Shown here in pieces: positions 35,515 through 46,101 of a stretch of 64,000 nucleotides of DNA. Under the pieces are notes generated by a model that was given only the letters and a program-made list of their open reading frames with translations, searched no databases and was not told where the DNA came from. Source of the stretch: Mycobacterium colombiense (GTDB lineage: Bacteria; Actinomycetota; Actinomycetes; Mycobacteriales; Mycobacteriaceae). The first letter of the stretch is position 1. Each line of letters opens with the position of its first letter. Location of the stretch: contig NZ_LZSX01000025.1 in the NCBI RefSeq assembly GCF_001665835.1, positions 1 through 64,000 on the forward strand, in the 5' to 3' direction. A program made the position numbers and the translations under genes.

Positions 35515-37467
35515 ATGGCGCCTGAAACGACTACCACTGCCGAGTATCTGCGCAACGCCTTGGACGGGCGCTGGCGCGATGTCAGAAACCGGATGCGCGA
35601 CACGCTCACCGAGGACCTGTTCCGCCCCCACTACACACCGAACACCGTGATCGCCCGCACCAAGGTGGCGGAGCAGATGCGAATCATGGCGGCGTTCGGC
35701 GCGGCCGCCGACAGTTTCAAGAAGGAACACGGCGGCACCGGCGACGTCGGTGCGGCGATCACGATGATCGAGATGCTGGCGATGTCGGACCTGTCGCTGA
35801 TGGTGAAGGCCGGCGTGCAGTGGGGGCTGTTCGGCGGGGCCGTGGAGAATCTGGGCACGGAACGCCACCACGAGATCTACGTGCCCAAGATCATCAGCCT
35901 GGAGTTGCGCGGCTGTTTCGCGATGACCGAGACCGGACACGGCAGCGACGTGCAGTCGCTGGAGACCACCGCGACCTACGACCCGCAGACCCAAGAGTTC
36001 GTCATCGACTCCCCCACGCCGTCGGCCCGCAAGGACTACATCGGCGGCGCCGCCGAAACCGCAACCATGGCAGCGGTTTTCGCGCAACTGATCACCACCG
36101 AGGACGGCAAGCCGGTCAATCACGGTGTGCACTGCGTCCTGGTCCCGATCCGCGACGAGGAGGGCAACGACCTGCCCGGCGTCACCACGTCGGATTGCGA
36201 ATACAAGGGCGGGCTGCCCGGCGTCGACAACGGGCGCATCGTGTTCGACCATGTCCGCGTACCGCGGGTCAACCTGCTGAACAAGTACGGCGACGTCGCG
36301 GCCGACGGCACGTACAGTTCGCCGATCGAGAACCCGAATCGCCGGTTCTTCACCATGCTGGGCACCCTGGTCCGCGGCCGGATCACCGTGGGCGGCAGCG
36401 CCGGCGCCGCCGGCCGGGTGGCACTGGATATCGCCACCCGATATGCGTTGCAGCGCAGGCAGTTCAGCGCACCCGATGACGATTCCGAGGTGCTGATCAT
36501 GGATTACCTGGTGCACCAGCGGCGACTGTTTCCGTTGATCGCGAAGTCATACGCGCTGCAGTTCGCCCAGAACGAGCTGGTCGGCAAGTGTCACGACGTG
36601 CAGAGCGCGGACGCCCCCGACGCCGATGAGCAGCGCGAACTGGAAGCGCGTGCCGCCGGGCTGAAGGCCGCCAACACCTGGCACGCCAGCCGCGCGATCC
36701 AGGAGTCTCGCGAGGCGTGCGGCGGCGCCGGCTACATGGCCGAAAACAGGCTGATCGGGCTGCGGGGTGACACCGACGTCTTCACCACGTTCGAGGGCGA
36801 CAACCACGTGCTGACCCAGCTGGTGGCCAAGGAACTGTTGACCGCCTACGCCGACGACATCAAGAGCATGAGCCCGGTCGAATGGGTTCGCTTCGCCGCC
36901 AACACCGTTGGCGAACGCGTCGTCAAACGCACTGCGGCAGAAACGATCATCCAGACGATCGTGGATGCGCGGCAAGACAGCGAGGAAGAGGGCAGCCTGT
37001 TCAACCGCGGCACCCAGATCAAGATGTTCGAAGACCGCGAGGAATATCTGCTGGCATCCGTGGCCCGCCGACTGCAGGCCAAATCCAAAGAGATGTCGGC
37101 ATTCGACGCCTTCAACTCGGTGCAGGATCACGTGCTGCATGCGGCCAGCGCGCACATCGATCGAGTCATCTTGGAGGCGTTCGTCGCCGGGATCGACGCG
37201 TGCCCCGACGAGCAGGCCTGCGAACTGCTCGGCATCCTGTGCGACCTGTACGCGCTGTCGGTGATCGAGGACGACAAGGCGTGGTACATCGAGCACCGCT
37301 ACCTGTCCACCGAGCGCGCCAAGGCGGTCACCCGGGGGATCAACGACCGGTGCCGCGCGCTGCGCCCGCACGCCGAGACGCTGGTAGATGGTTTCGGCAT
37401 CCCGGAGCCGCTGCGTCACGTCGAGATGCTGCACCCGGAGAACCTGGCGGAGGCCCTCAGGAGCTGA
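35515..37467 (+). CDS. Acyl-CoA oxidase/dehydrogenase-type flavoprotein
   Basis: 650 residues from the ATG at 35515; the open frame extends far upstream but overlaps the preceding gene and has no signal. The flavin- and substrate-binding core is FAMTETGHGSDVQSLETTATYD (in part, about 135-156) and the C-terminal half has CGGAGYMAENRL (about 402) with DTDVFTTFEGDN, typical of the acyl-CoA oxidase branch. Length of 650 also fits acyl-CoA oxidases rather than 380-residue dehydrogenases. Starts fatty acyl-CoA beta-oxidation with FAD. Ends 11 bases inside the convergent narK gene. Confidence 0.9.
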   Translation: MAPETTTTAEYLRNALDGRWRDVRNRMRDTLTEDLFRPHYTPNTVIARTKVAEQMRIMAAFGAAADSFKKEHGGTGDVGAAITMIEMLAMSDLSLMVKAGVQWGLFGGAVENLGTERHHEIYVPKIISLELRGCFAMTETGHGSDVQSLETTATYDPQTQEFVIDSPTPSARKDYIGGAAETATMAAVFAQLITTEDGKPVNHGVHCVLVPIRDEEGNDLPGVTTSDCEYKGGLPGVDNGRIVFDHVRVPRVNLLNKYGDVAADGTYSSPIENPNRRFFTMLGTLVRGRITVGGSAGAAGRVALDIATRYALQRRQFSAPDDDSEVLIMDYLVHQRRLFPLIAKSYALQFAQNELVGKCHDVQSADAPDADEQRELEARAAGLKAANTWHASRAIQESREACGGAGYMAENRLIGLRGDTDVFTTFEGDNHVLTQLVAKELLTAYADDIKSMSPVEWVRFAANTVGERVVKRTAAETIIQTIVDARQDSEEEGSLFNRGTQIKMFEDREEYLLASVARRLQAKSKEMSAFDAFNSVQDHVLHAASAHIDRVILEAFVAGIDACPDEQACELLGILCDLYALSVIEDDKAWYIEHRYLSTERAKAVTRGINDRCRALRPHAETLVDGFGIPEPLRHVEMLHPENLAEALRS

Positions 37468-38866
37468 CGCGCTGCCCGGCGATCGCCTCCCGGCCGGGTG
37501 CGCGGGCTGAGCGCTGCGGCCGCACGTACCTCGTCCAGGTCAAGAACGCCGCAGCGACGTAGCAGATCATGAAGGCCCAGAATGCCGGCGTCTCGGTGCC
37601 GGTGGTGGCGTAGGACTCCCGCAGCGCCAGGTTGATCCCCATGCCGCCCAGCGCGCCGAACGATCCGGCGAACCCGATCAACGCCGCCGACCTGACGCGT
37701 TCCCAGTGGCGGCGCTCGGTGTTATCCAGGTCCAGCTCGCGGCTGCGCTCGGCGAAGACAGACGGGATGAGCTTGAACACCGAGCCTTTGCCGACGCCGC
37801 AGAAGATGAACAGGGCGATGAATCCGGCGATGTAGCCGGCGGTGGTGTAGATCGACACCGGTGCGCCGGGGGCGCGGGTGAGGTCGTCGTGAGTGCTCAC
37901 AGCGACCAGGAACCCGCCGGCGGCGATCATGGCGGCCAGCACGGTGAGCGTGACGCGGCCGCCGTCGAAGCGGTCGCCCAGCTTGCCGCCGATCACCCGC
38001 GCCACCGACCCGAGCAGCGGTCCGATGAAGGCGATCTCCGCGGCGTGCAGGGCCGCTTGCGCATGGGTCTGCCCGCCGGCGATCAAGTTGTGCGCGATGA
38101 CCTGGCCGAACGCAAAGGCGAACCCGATGAACGAGCCCGAGGCGCACATGTAGAGAAACGAGATTGCCCAGGTGTCGGGCACCGCGAGCACGGAGCGCAC
38201 GTGCGCGACCTCGATGAAGTGATCCAGGTTGTCCATGAACAGCGCGGCGCCGACGCCGACGACGGCCAAGAGCACCAGGTAGACGGCGCACACCCAGTAC
38301 GGTGCCTGGTTGCCCGCCGTGGCCAGTACGACGAGCCCGACCGCCTGGATGCTCGCCGCGCCCAGGTTGCCGATCCCGCCGGTGAGGCCCAGCGCGAAGC
38401 CTTTGCGACGCTGCGGGAAGAAGGATTCGACGTTGGCCAGCGAAGCCGCGTAGTTCCCGCCGCCCAGGCCGGTCAACGCGGCACACATCAGATACGGCCA
38501 CAACGGCAGCCCTGGGTGCGCCAACAGCACGATGGCGGCCACGGTGGGGATCAGGAGCACCAGCGACGACAACACCGCCCAGTTGCGGCCGCCCAGCCGG
38601 GCCGTGGCCATGGCGTAGGGGATGCGCACCAGCGCCCCCACCAGCGCCGCGGTGGCGCCCACCAACAGCTTGTCGCCGGTGGAGAAACCGTAGACGGACT
38701 GCGGCATGAACAGCACCATCACCGACCACAGGTACCAGATCGAGAAGGCGACGTGCATGGTCGCAATGGACCAGATCAGATTGCGCTGGGCGATGACCTT
38801 GTTACCGGCTTCCCATGCCACGTCGTCTTCGGGGTCCCAGTGCGAGATCCGTCGTGACCGTCCCAT
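37457..38866 (-). CDS. narK: NarK-type nitrate/nitrite MFS transporter
   Basis: 469 residues from the ATG at 38866 with GGCAGG upstream. Twelve membrane helices with the two nitrate signature motifs: GLGGGNYAASLANVESFFP (about 132-150) and GFIALFIFCGVGKGSVFKLIPSVF (about 355-378, in part). It corresponds by position to Rv2329c narK1. With the nitrate reductase downstream at 39872 and LppP between, it likely supplies nitrate for assimilation; nitrite export is the alternative. Confidence 0.92.
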   Translation of the reverse strand: MGRSRRISHWDPEDDVAWEAGNKVIAQRNLIWSIATMHVAFSIWYLWSVMVLFMPQSVYGFSTGDKLLVGATAALVGALVRIPYAMATARLGGRNWAVLSSLVLLIPTVAAIVLLAHPGLPLWPYLMCAALTGLGGGNYAASLANVESFFPQRRKGFALGLTGGIGNLGAASIQAVGLVVLATAGNQAPYWVCAVYLVLLAVVGVGAALFMDNLDHFIEVAHVRSVLAVPDTWAISFLYMCASGSFIGFAFAFGQVIAHNLIAGGQTHAQAALHAAEIAFIGPLLGSVARVIGGKLGDRFDGGRVTLTVLAAMIAAGGFLVAVSTHDDLTRAPGAPVSIYTTAGYIAGFIALFIFCGVGKGSVFKLIPSVFAERSRELDLDNTERRHWERVRSAALIGFAGSFGALGGMGINLALRESYATTGTETPAFWAFMICYVAAAFLTWTRYVRPQRSARAPGREAIAGQRVSS

Positions 38867-39089
38867 CAAACCTGCCTTCCAGCCTCACTGCTCGTAGACG
38901 TCACACGCGGATGCCGGGTCGCGCGCTGTTGCGGCCGAGCCGAAATGCCTTCGCCCCGGGTGGTTTTGAATCCTGGGTCGCGCTTGGCCGCGGCCACGCG
39001 GCCCCCGCCGACGTGATCAGACTGTCACACAACGCCATTGGTATTCCGGCGAACCCTCGGGTGCGCAGGGAAGTCATTGGCGTGGAACG

Positions 39090-39572
39090 TTATTGATTCG
39101 GGACCTTGCCAAGGGTCTGCAGCTTGCCGTCCGGGCCGATCCGGAACTTCACCGTTCCGATCCCGGTGGGACAGCACAGCTGATCATTTCCCTTCTGCCA
39201 CTGGTATTGAACGGTGACGGTGTCATTCGAAGGCGGTAGCACGGTTATATACGGCTTCGGGTTCGAGGTAGGGCTACCGAGCGGCGTGTTGTAGTCGAAG
39301 AACAGCAGTTGTTGCGGACTCGATTCGCTGGCGATCGTCGGGATGATCTGCACCCAGTGCAACCGGCAGTTTCGCGTGTGCCCCCGGCCCATCTCGACCC
39401 AGATGGTGCCTGGGACGGCGATGGGAACCGCGGTGATGGCCCGGCGCACGGTGTCGGCCGTGGGCCCATCGGACTCCTTGCAGGTGTCGGGTCGGGCCTG
39501 CGGTGGCGCGGTCGGCTTCCAGCCGCAGCCGGAAGCCAGCAAAACCAGAAGGATCACAATGAGCTGACGCAC
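39090..39572 (-). CDS. lppP: LppP-like lipoprotein
   Basis: 160 residues from a GTG at 39572. Signal peptide with lipobox LASGC (Cys at 16), then a mature domain with Cys pairs (DTCKES, NCRLHW, DQLCCPTG) and repeated PIAVPGTIW, KFRIGPDGKL strands. LppP/LprE family members occur only in mycobacteria and have no known enzymatic role. Sits next to narK as in M. tuberculosis (Rv2330c next to Rv2329c). Confidence 0.85.
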   Translation of the reverse strand: MRQLIVILLVLLASGCGWKPTAPPQARPDTCKESDGPTADTVRRAITAVPIAVPGTIWVEMGRGHTRNCRLHWVQIIPTIASESSPQQLLFFDYNTPLGSPTSNPKPYITVLPPSNDTVTVQYQWQKGNDQLCCPTGIGTVKFRIGPDGKLQTLGKVPNQ

Positions 39573-39871
39573 GCGGTGAGCTTAGCGAAGACTGTGAATG
39601 TCCCATCGGTTTGGTCAAAAACCCCGTTCTGAGAAGCGTTTCGAGGGTCGCGCTGACTAACCTCAAGCGAGACGGACGGTCAATGGTGACCTGCACTAAT
39701 GCAATCCTGAGCGGTGAATTCCCCCGACGATTTCACACCGGCGCATTGGCCGTTGAGAGGAAGAAGTAAACCGGGGGACATTTCGGGCAGCGATGCCGAA
39801 ACATGCCTGCTCCACAATGAACTGACCTGATACGGAGCTAACCCGTGCGCACTCGACGGAGGGATGTGAGC
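39573..39871. other. Divergent non-coding region between lppP and the nitrate reductase gene
   Basis: About 300 bases. GGAGGG at 39858-39863 is the ribosome-binding site for the GTG at 39872. I looked for a GlnR-type GTNAC-n6-GAAAC element and found only single weak half-sites (for example CGAAAC near 39795). No gene is present. Confidence 0.45.
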
Positions 39872-42800
39872 GTGGCGAGGGAGTCCATGGCGCCTGAGAA
39901 CGCCGTGAACACCATGTGCGCTTACTGCGGCGTCGGTTGCGGCATGGTGTTGCAGATCACAACGGATCCGAAAACGGGCCGCGATCACGTCGCCAAGTCG
40001 GTTGGGAACAAGCAACATCCGGCCAACTTCGGCCGGTTGTGCACCAAGGGCGCCACCACCGCGGACATGCTCGGCGCGCCGGGCCGGATGGACTCGGCGC
40101 ATGCGCGGGCCGACCGCGGTGAACCACTCGATCCCATCGACATGGACCAGGCGATCGCCCAGTGCGCGAAGCGGTTACGGGCGATCGTCGATGAGCACGG
40201 CGCGGACGCCTTCGCGATGTACGTGTCCGGCCAGATGTCCATCGAGGCGCAGTACCTGGCGAACAAGCTGACCAAGGGCTTCATCGGCACCAACCAGATC
40301 GAGTCGAATTCGCGACTGTGCATGGCCAGCGCGGCATCTGGTTACAAGCTCTCACTGGGCGCGGACGGACCGCCCGGGTCCTACCAGGACTTCGACCGTG
40401 CCGACGTCTTTTTCGTCATCGGCGCCAACATGGCCGACTGCCATCCCATCCTGTTCCTGCGCATGATGGACCGGGTCAAGGCCGGCGCAAAGCTGATCGT
40501 CGTCGACCCGCGCCGCACCGCGACCGCCGACAAGGCCGATCTGTTTCTGCAGATCGCACCGGGATCGGATCTGGCACTGCTCAACGGACTGCTGCACCTG
40601 ATCGTCGAGAACGGCCACACCGACGCCGAATTCATCGCCGAATTCACCGAAGGCTGGGAGGTGATGCCCAGTTTCCTGGAGCAGTACACCCCCAACATGG
40701 TCAGCGCGGCGACCGGCATCCCCGAAGAGGACATCCGCGCGGCGGCTCAAATGATCGGCGAAGCCGAGAATTTCATGAGCTGCTGGACGATGGGCCTCAA
40801 CCAGAGCACCCACGGCACGTGGAACACCAACGCCATCTGCAACCTGCACCTGGCCACCGGCGCGATCTGCAAGCCGGGCAGCGGCCCCTTCTCCCTCACC
40901 GGACAACCCAACGCGATGGGCGGTCGCGAGATGGGTTACATGGGGCCGGGATTGCCGGGGCAGCGTTCGGTGGCATCCGACGACGACCGCGAATTCGTCG
41001 AAAACCTGTGGGGCATTCCCCGCGGCACGCTGCGCACCGAGGTGGGCAGCGGCACCATCGACATGTTCTCCCGGATGGCCGACGGGCAGATCAAGGCCTG
41101 CTGGATCATCTGCACCAATCCCGTTGCCTCCGTCGCCAATCGAAAGACGGTGCTGGCCGGACTGGAACGCGCCGATTTAGTGATGGTCCAGGACGCGTTC
41201 TTCGAGACCGAGACCAACGAATACGCCGATGTGTTGTTGCCGGCGACCCTGTGGACGGAGTCCGAAGGGGTCATGGTCAATTCGGAACGCAACATGACGT
41301 TGTTCCAGCCCGCGGTCCAGGCGCCGAGCCACGCCCTGCCCGACTGGCAGATCATCGCCCGGATCGCCTGCGAGATGGGCTTTTCGGATGCGTTCAGCTA
41401 CAACTCCGCCGAGGAAGTCTTCGAAGAGATCAAGCGGTTCTCGAACCCGAAGACCGGTTATGACGTGCGCGGCGTCAGCTATGAGCGGCTGCGTCAGAGC
41501 CCGCTGCAGTGGCCGTGCCCACCGGAGGGCGAGGGTTACCGCAACCCGATTCGCTATCTCAACGACGGTGTCAGCCAGACGCGGTTGGTCCGCGAGGACG
41601 GCAGTGTACCGCGGCTGGCCTTCCCCACGGCGACGGGTCGCGCGATGTTCTTCGCCCGCCCGCACCTGCTGCCCGAGGAAATGCCCGACGACGAATACCC
41701 GTTCCTGCTGAACACCGGTCGCCTGCCGCACCAATGGCACACCATGACCAAGACCGGCAAGGTCGCCAAACTCAACAAACTCAATCCCGGGCCGTTCGTC
41801 GAGATCCACCCCGACGATGCCGCGGCCCTGCAGATCGCCGACGACGATCAGATCGAAATCGCTTCCCGCCGAGGGCGTGCCGTGCTGCCCGCCGTCGTCA
41901 GCGACCGGGTGCGTCCCGGTAACTGCTTCGCGCCCTTCCACTGGAACGATGCCTTCGGCGAATACCTGTCGATCAACGCCGTCACCAACGATGCGGTCGA
42001 CCCGATCTCTAGCCAGCCGGAATTCAAGGCGTGCGCTGTCACGCTGACGAAGATCGCTGTCTCTCAACCCGTTTCGGCCACCGAGACGCCGGCGCCCACC
42101 GACACACCAGAATCCGCGCCCACGGAGGTACGAGAAATCAGCGTGTCACAAGTCGACGCCCTCGGCGAATTGCTGGGTGTGGCAACACAACCCAGGCCGG
42201 AATTCAACGAGATCGGTCGCACCTACCTGGCCGGCATGCTGTCCGGGCTTCGTTCGGACGCGGGACGCCGCACCGGCGGGGTGCCCACCCTGCCGCTGAG
42301 CGCGCCGTTCGATGCCAGCACCCGGCTATGGGTGGACGGCCTTCTGGCGGGACTGTTCTCGCGCATCGACGGGCCCCCGCCGGTGGCGCTGCCCGAGGGG
42401 GCCCTACCGACGCCGGCCGCTCAGCAACCGCCCGCCGCGCCGGCAGTTGCGAAGCCCGCGGCCGAGCGCGCTCCCATCGTGGTGCTGTGGGCATCGCAGA
42501 CCGGGAACGCAGAGGAACTCGCCGCCGAGATCGCCGCGCAATTGGGCGCCGCCGAACTCCCGGTCGCGCTGCAGAGCATGGACGACTTCCCTGTGGCCGA
42601 GTTGGCGACGACGAAGGAACTGTTGTTCGTCACCAGCACCACCGGCGACGGCGATGCGCCCGACAACGGCGCCGGCCTCTGGCGGGCGCTGACCGGCCAG
42701 GGTGCGCCGCGATTCACCGACACCCGCTATGCCGTGCTCGCGCTGGGCGACTCCAATTACGACGATTTCTGTGGTCACGGTCGCAATTTGGACGCCCGCC

Positions 42801-44122
42801 TAGCCGAGCTGGGGGCGACCCGCATCACCGATCGGGTGGACTGCGAACCCGACTACGACGACACCGCGGCGAAGTGGTTGGGCGACGTCGTCGACGCGCT
42901 GACCAAGACGCCCACGTCGGTCGGCGGCGACGGAGCCGCGGTGGCGCCGGCCCGCACTGCCCCGGTAGCGGCACCGTCTCACCAGAATGGCCACGCGACG
43001 AACGCTTACAGCAAGAAGCACCCGCTGATCACCGGCATGGTCCGCAACACCGTGTTGAGTCAGCCGGAATCGACGAAAGACGTGCGGCACTTGGTGTTCG
43101 ACCTGCCGGAAGAATCCGTGACCTACGAGGCCGGCGACGCGCTCGGCGTGTGGCCGCGCAACAGCGACGAGTTGGTCGACGAATGGCTGTCGGTGACCGG
43201 GCTGAACGGCCAGACCCCGGTCGAGGTCGGGGAGCACGGCCTGATGTCGTTGCGCTCCGCGCTCACCGAGCGCATCGAGATCGCCCACATCAGCCGGGAC
43301 CTGGTGCGGTTCGTCCAGGAGCGCACCGGTGACTCGACGCTCGCGGAGCTGCTGAAGCCGGAAAACAAACGCGCACTGGCGGATTGGACGTGGGGGCGCC
43401 AGTCCATCGACCTGCTGTCGAGGCTGCCGGTCTCCGCGTCGGCGCACGAGTGGCTGCGGGTTCTCAAGCGCCTTCAGCCACGGCTGTACTCGATCTCGTC
43501 GAGCCCCAAGGCGTGTCCGGGCGAAGTTCACCTGACGGTCTCCCCGGTGCGCTTCAACTTCCAGGGCGTGCCACGCCGCGGTGTGTGTTCGACCTACCTG
43601 GCCGACCGCTCCCCCGGCGATCGAGTCGCCGTCTATCTGCAGCAGTCGAGCAACTTCCGGCCACCGAGCGAGTCGGACACGCCGATGATCATGATCGGCC
43701 CCGGCACCGGTATCGCGCCCTTCCGCGGTTTTCTGCAGGAACGGCGCGCGCTCGGCCACACCGGACCCAACTGGCTGTTCTTCGGCGAGCAGCACGCCGC
43801 CACCGACTTCTACTACCGCGACGAGCTCGAGCAGATGCGTGACGACGGGTTCCTCACCGAGTTGGACCTGGCGTTCTCCCGGGATCAGCAGCAGAAGGTC
43901 TACGTGCAGCACCTGATGCGCAATCGTGGGGCGCAGTTGTGGAGCTGGCTGCAGGACGGCGCCCAGCTGTACGTCTGCGGCACCGCGGATCCCATGGCCA
44001 AGGACGTCGACCGGGCGCTCTGCGAGATCGCGGCCGAATTCGGCAAGCTCGACCCGGAGGCGGCGAAGGACTACGTCCAGTCGTTGAGCGCCGACAAGCG
44101 CTACCACCGCGACGTCTACTAG
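39872..44122 (+). CDS. Single-chain NADPH-dependent assimilatory nitrate reductase (molybdopterin + CysJ-type flavoprotein)
   Basis: 1416 residues from a GTG at 39872 (GGAGGG eight bases upstream; ATG at 39887 also possible). Residues 1-740 are a molybdopterin oxidoreductase with an N-terminal 4Fe-4S site (CAYCGVGC at 16-23 and a fourth Cys in GRLCTKG), [12 protein letters not shown] and the C-terminal MGD domain [17 protein letters not shown]. Then a linker, a flavodoxin domain (SQTGNAEE near 873), an FAD domain (about 1045-1240) and an NADPH domain with [13 protein letters not shown] near 1275 and the C-terminal YHRDVY. All electron-transfer steps from NADPH to nitrate are thus in one polypeptide. 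Similar bidomain proteins in environmental mycobacteria (NasN type) are needed for nitrate assimilation. No nitrite reductase gene is adjacent. Confidence 0.9.
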   Translation: MARESMAPENAVNTMCAYCGVGCGMVLQITTDPKTGRDHVAKSVGNKQHPANFGRLCTKGATTADMLGAPGRMDSAHARADRGEPLDPIDMDQAIAQCAKRLRAIVDEHGADAFAMYVSGQMSIEAQYLANKLTKGFIGTNQIESNSRLCMASAASGYKLSLGADGPPGSYQDFDRADVFFVIGANMADCHPILFLRMMDRVKAGAKLIVVDPRRTATADKADLFLQIAPGSDLALLNGLLHLIVENGHTDAEFIAEFTEGWEVMPSFLEQYTPNMVSAATGIPEEDIRAAAQMIGEAENFMSCWTMGLNQSTHGTWNTNAICNLHLATGAICKPGSGPFSLTGQPNAMGGREMGYMGPGLPGQRSVASDDDREFVENLWGIPRGTLRTEVGSGTIDMFSRMADGQIKACWIICTNPVASVANRKTVLAGLERADLVMVQDAFFETETNEYADVLLPATLWTESEGVMVNSERNMTLFQPAVQAPSHALPDWQIIARIACEMGFSDAFSYNSAEEVFEEIKRFSNPKTGYDVRGVSYERLRQSPLQWPCPPEGEGYRNPIRYLNDGVSQTRLVREDGSVPRLAFPTATGRAMFFARPHLLPEEMPDDEYPFLLNTGRLPHQWHTMTKTGKVAKLNKLNPGPFVEIHPDDAAALQIADDDQIEIASRRGRAVLPAVVSDRVRPGNCFAPFHWNDAFGEYLSINAVTNDAVDPISSQPEFKACAVTLTKIAVSQPVSATETPAPTDTPESAPTEVREISVSQVDALGELLGVATQPRPEFNEIGRTYLAGMLSGLRSDAGRRTGGVPTLPLSAPFDASTRLWVDGLLAGLFSRIDGPPPVALPEGALPTPAAQQPPAAPAVAKPAAERAPIVVLWASQTGNAEELAAEIAAQLGAAELPVALQSMDDFPVAELATTKELLFVTSTTGDGDAPDNGAGLWRALTGQGAPRFTDTRYAVLALGDSNYDDFCGHGRNLDARLAELGATRITDRVDCEPDYDDTAAKWLGDVVDALTKTPTSVGGDGAAVAPARTAPVAAPSHQNGHATNAYSKKHPLITGMVRNTVLSQPESTKDVRHLVFDLPEESVTYEAGDALGVWPRNSDELVDEWLSVTGLNGQTPVEVGEHGLMSLRSALTERIEIAHISRDLVRFVQERTGDSTLAELLKPENKRALADWTWGRQSIDLLSRLPVSASAHEWLRVLKRLQPRLYSISSSPKACPGEVHLTVSPVRFNFQGVPRRGVCSTYLADRSPGDRVAVYLQQSSNFRPPSESDTPMIMIGPGTGIAPFRGFLQERRALGHTGPNWLFFGEQHAATDFYYRDELEQMRDDGFLTELDLAFSRDQQQKVYVQHLMRNRGAQLWSWLQDGAQLYVCGTADPMAKDVDRALCEIAAEFGKLDPEAAKDYVQSLSADKRYHRDVY

Positions 44123-44149
44123 CGCCGATCGGCCGCTGCCGCCAAAGCC

Positions 44150-44187
44150 GTAACACGGCGGAAACAACACACGACCGCCGCCGAAAC
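44150..44187 (+). promoter_or_regulatory. GlnR-box-like motif
   Basis: GTAAC-n6-GAAAC-n6-CGACC-n6-GAAAC: three of the four half-sites of the actinobacterial GlnR consensus (GTNAC-n6-GAAAC, repeated with 6-base spacing) are exact at 44150-44154, 44161-44165 and 44183-44187; the third (44172-44176) is weak. It lies 55 bases before the start of the nitrate reductase relic, where a nitrogen-controlled promoter would be. Confidence 0.6.
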
Positions 44188-44242
44188 TTCGGCGTCGCAC
44201 GATGCACTCACAAGGTCGCGCACCTGAAGGAGTGACGTCATC

Positions 44243-44557
44243 GTGGCTCGGGAGTGTGATGGACCCGATCGGGTCATCAAGAACGGCTGCCCGCTGCAAT
44301 GCCGGTTGCGGTATGGCGGGACGGCCGACGAACTGGTCAGTGACCAGGTCGATTGGGCGGGGCTGCCCGTCAACCTGGACTTCGCGTTCTCGCGGGGCCA
44401 ACGCGACAAGGTCTTGGCGCAGCATCTGCTGCGCCGGCGCGGTACGCAGTTCGGCCCGTGGCGACACGGCGCCCTGGTGTGCGTCTGCGAGGCGGCCGAC
44501 GAGCGTGACGGCGGGGAAACGCGTTTGTCCGCGCTCGAAAACGCGTCCCCGGAGTAA
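44243..44557 (+). pseudogene. Internally deleted relic of a second nitrate reductase/flavoprotein gene
   Basis: The open frame of 104 residues keeps the GAAGGAG ribosome site and GTG start of its neighbour (V-A-R-E opening) and, in another frame, a CNAGCGM resembling the CGVGCGM Fe-S motif. It then jumps to the C-terminal NADPH domain: LDFAFSRGQRDKVLAQHLLR matches [20 protein letters not shown] near the end of the large gene, followed by a diverged GALVCVCEAAD where the complete gene has [11 protein letters not shown]. More than 1200 residues in between are missing. It is a deletion remnant of a duplicated or paralogous gene. Confidence 0.68.
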
Positions 44558-44571
44558 CTTCCTTCTGCCGC

Positions 44572-45009
44572 TTACCGTTTGGGCTGGTCGGGCTGACCGT
44601 ACACCGCCACATCCGGGTTGGAATACCACTGGTCGACCAGTTCCAGGCTGCTGATGGCGATGGCCGGGTTGATGGCCACCGTCTCGGCGGCCCTGCCGCG
44701 AAAGCCCGCGGCGTTGGCGCGGTCTTGCGGCGTCGAGCCGTCGGAGTCGGTGTCGTCGTTGATGTTTCGGTTGTTGATCATGTCGTCGGCGTGCCACTCG
44801 GCGGCGAGGGTGAGCGCGTTGTTCCTGATGACGTCGTTCGTGCAGCCCGCCTGGTGCTGCAGGGTGTAGACGGCGGACACGACCGCGCTGTTGAGCCGCT
44901 TGTTGTCGGCCCGCGCGGCGGGAGCCGCCACAACCGTCGTGCCCAAGAGGACAACACCGGCCGCGCGGCGGCTTCGGGCAGACGGGCCGATGCCCAGCCG
45001 GTGGCGCAC
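44572..45009 (-). CDS. Secreted CAP/SCP-like domain protein
   Basis: 145 residues from a GTG at 45009. A basic start and hydrophobic AAGVVLLGTTVVAAP with cleavage after ARA (about 33) form a signal peptide. The mature part, TLAAEWHADDM, followed by a DTDSDGSTPQDRANAAGFRGRAAETVAINP-type segment (in part) and LVDQWYSNPD, matches the short mycobacterial CAP-like proteins. CAP proteins of bacteria have unclear, possibly lipid-binding roles. Ends 15 bases from the convergent relic. Confidence 0.78.
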   Translation of the reverse strand: MRHRLGIGPSARSRRAAGVVLLGTTVVAAPAARADNKRLNSAVVSAVYTLQHQAGCTNDVIRNNALTLAAEWHADDMINNRNINDDTDSDGSTPQDRANAAGFRGRAAETVAINPAIAISSLELVDQWYSNPDVAVYGQPDQPKR

Positions 45010-45072
45010 GCAGGCGGCGGGATCGATCTGCGGATAAACTCGGGCGGCCGCCGGAAATAGATTGCAACGCAG

Positions 45073-45102
45073 CGCTTCTCAATGCAACGCTTCTCAACGC
45101 AG
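45073..45102. repeat. Tandem 15-base repeat
   Basis: CGCTTCTCAATGCAA at 45073-45087 is followed directly by CGCTTCTCAACGCAG at 45088-45102 (13 of 15 identical). It lies in the divergent region between the CAP-like gene and stf0; no function is evident. Confidence 0.6.
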
Positions 45103-45297
45103 CACGGGTCGCGCCGCTGACGCGGCTTTCCGTCCCCTCCGAAACCAGATGAGCACCCACGGCCACCGTCCCGTTCGGCTGTCGTCGCCGAAAGCCACAG
45201 TTCGGGCAAGTCTGTTTCAACGCAAGGGTTTCCTTCAGGCTGACCCTAAGCGCGCCAGCTCCGGATACGAATTGAGCGTTCTGGATACACTCTGCCG

Positions 45298-46101
45298 GTG
45301 AGCAATAGCCCGTCGTCATATCTGGTGTTGGCGTCGCAGCGCAGCGGCAGCACGCTGCTGGTCGAGTCGCTGCGCGCCACCGGCGTGGCCGGCGAGCCAC
45401 AGGAGTTCTTCCAATACCTCCCGTCCACCAGCCAGTCCCCGCAGCCACGGGAGTGGTTCGCCGGCGTCGAGGACGAGTCGATCCTGAGCCTGCTCGACCC
45501 GCTGGACGTCGGGACGCCGGACCTGGCGGCGCCGGAGATCTGGCGCGCCTACATCCGCACGGTCGGACGGACACCCAACGGGGTGTGGGGCGGCAAGCTG
45601 ATGTGGAACCAGACGCCGCTGCTGCTGGACCGTGCGAAGAACCTCCCGGACCGCAGTGGCGACGGCCTGCTGGCGGCGATCACCGACGTGGTGGGCGAGC
45701 AGCCCTTGCTGATCCACGTCTACCGGCCCGATGTGGTCTCGCAGGCGGTGTCGTTCTGGCGGGCGGTGCAGACGCGGGTCTGGCGGGGCAGGCCCGATCC
45801 GGTCCGGGACGCGCGCGCCACCTATCACGCCGGAGCGATCGCCCACGTCGTCACCATGCTGCGCGCGCAGGAAGCGGGCTGGCGCAACTGGTTCGCCGAG
45901 GAAGACATCAAGCCGATGGACATCTCGTATCCGGTGTTGTGGCGCAACCTGACTCAGGTGGTGGGATCCATCCTCGAGGCATTGGGGATGGACCCGCAAC
46001 TGGCGCCCCAGCCGGTGCTGGAGCGCCAGGCCGACCATCGCTCCGACGAGTGGGTGGACCGCTACCGTGCCGATGCCGAGAAGCACGGCCTGCCAACCTG
46101 A
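45298..46101 (+). CDS. stf0: Stf0 trehalose 2-sulfotransferase
   Basis: 267 residues from a GTG at 45298, the exact size of M. tuberculosis Stf0. PAPS 5'-phosphosulfate loop [13 protein letters not shown] (about 13-25), [11 protein letters not shown] with the catalytic Glu (about 31-41), [12 protein letters not shown] (about 98) and the 3'-phosphate segment [15 protein letters not shown] (about 142). Transfers sulfate from PAPS to the 2-hydroxyl of trehalose, the first step toward sulfolipid-like glycolipids. The sulfolipid polyketide genes are not in this window. Confidence 0.93.
   Translation: MSNSPSSYLVLASQRSGSTLLVESLRATGVAGEPQEFFQYLPSTSQSPQPREWFAGVEDESILSLLDPLDVGTPDLAAPEIWRAYIRTVGRTPNGVWGGKLMWNQTPLLLDRAKNLPDRSGDGLLAAITDVVGEQPLLIHVYRPDVVSQAVSFWRAVQTRVWRGRPDPVRDARATYHAGAIAHVVTMLRAQEAGWRNWFAEEDIKPMDISYPVLWRNLTQVVGSILEALGMDPQLAPQPVLERQADHRSDEWVDRYRADAEKHGLPT

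Noticed and set aside
39573..39871. GlnR box upstream of the large nitrate reductase gene
   Set aside because: Only single half-sites (CGAAAC, GTTTCG) without a partner at six-base spacing were found, unlike the good match at 44150-44187.
42800..45574. 924-codon minus-strand open frame
   Set aside because: Antisense to the flavoprotein half of the nitrate reductase and beyond; only its 44572-45009 neighbour in another frame is a real gene.
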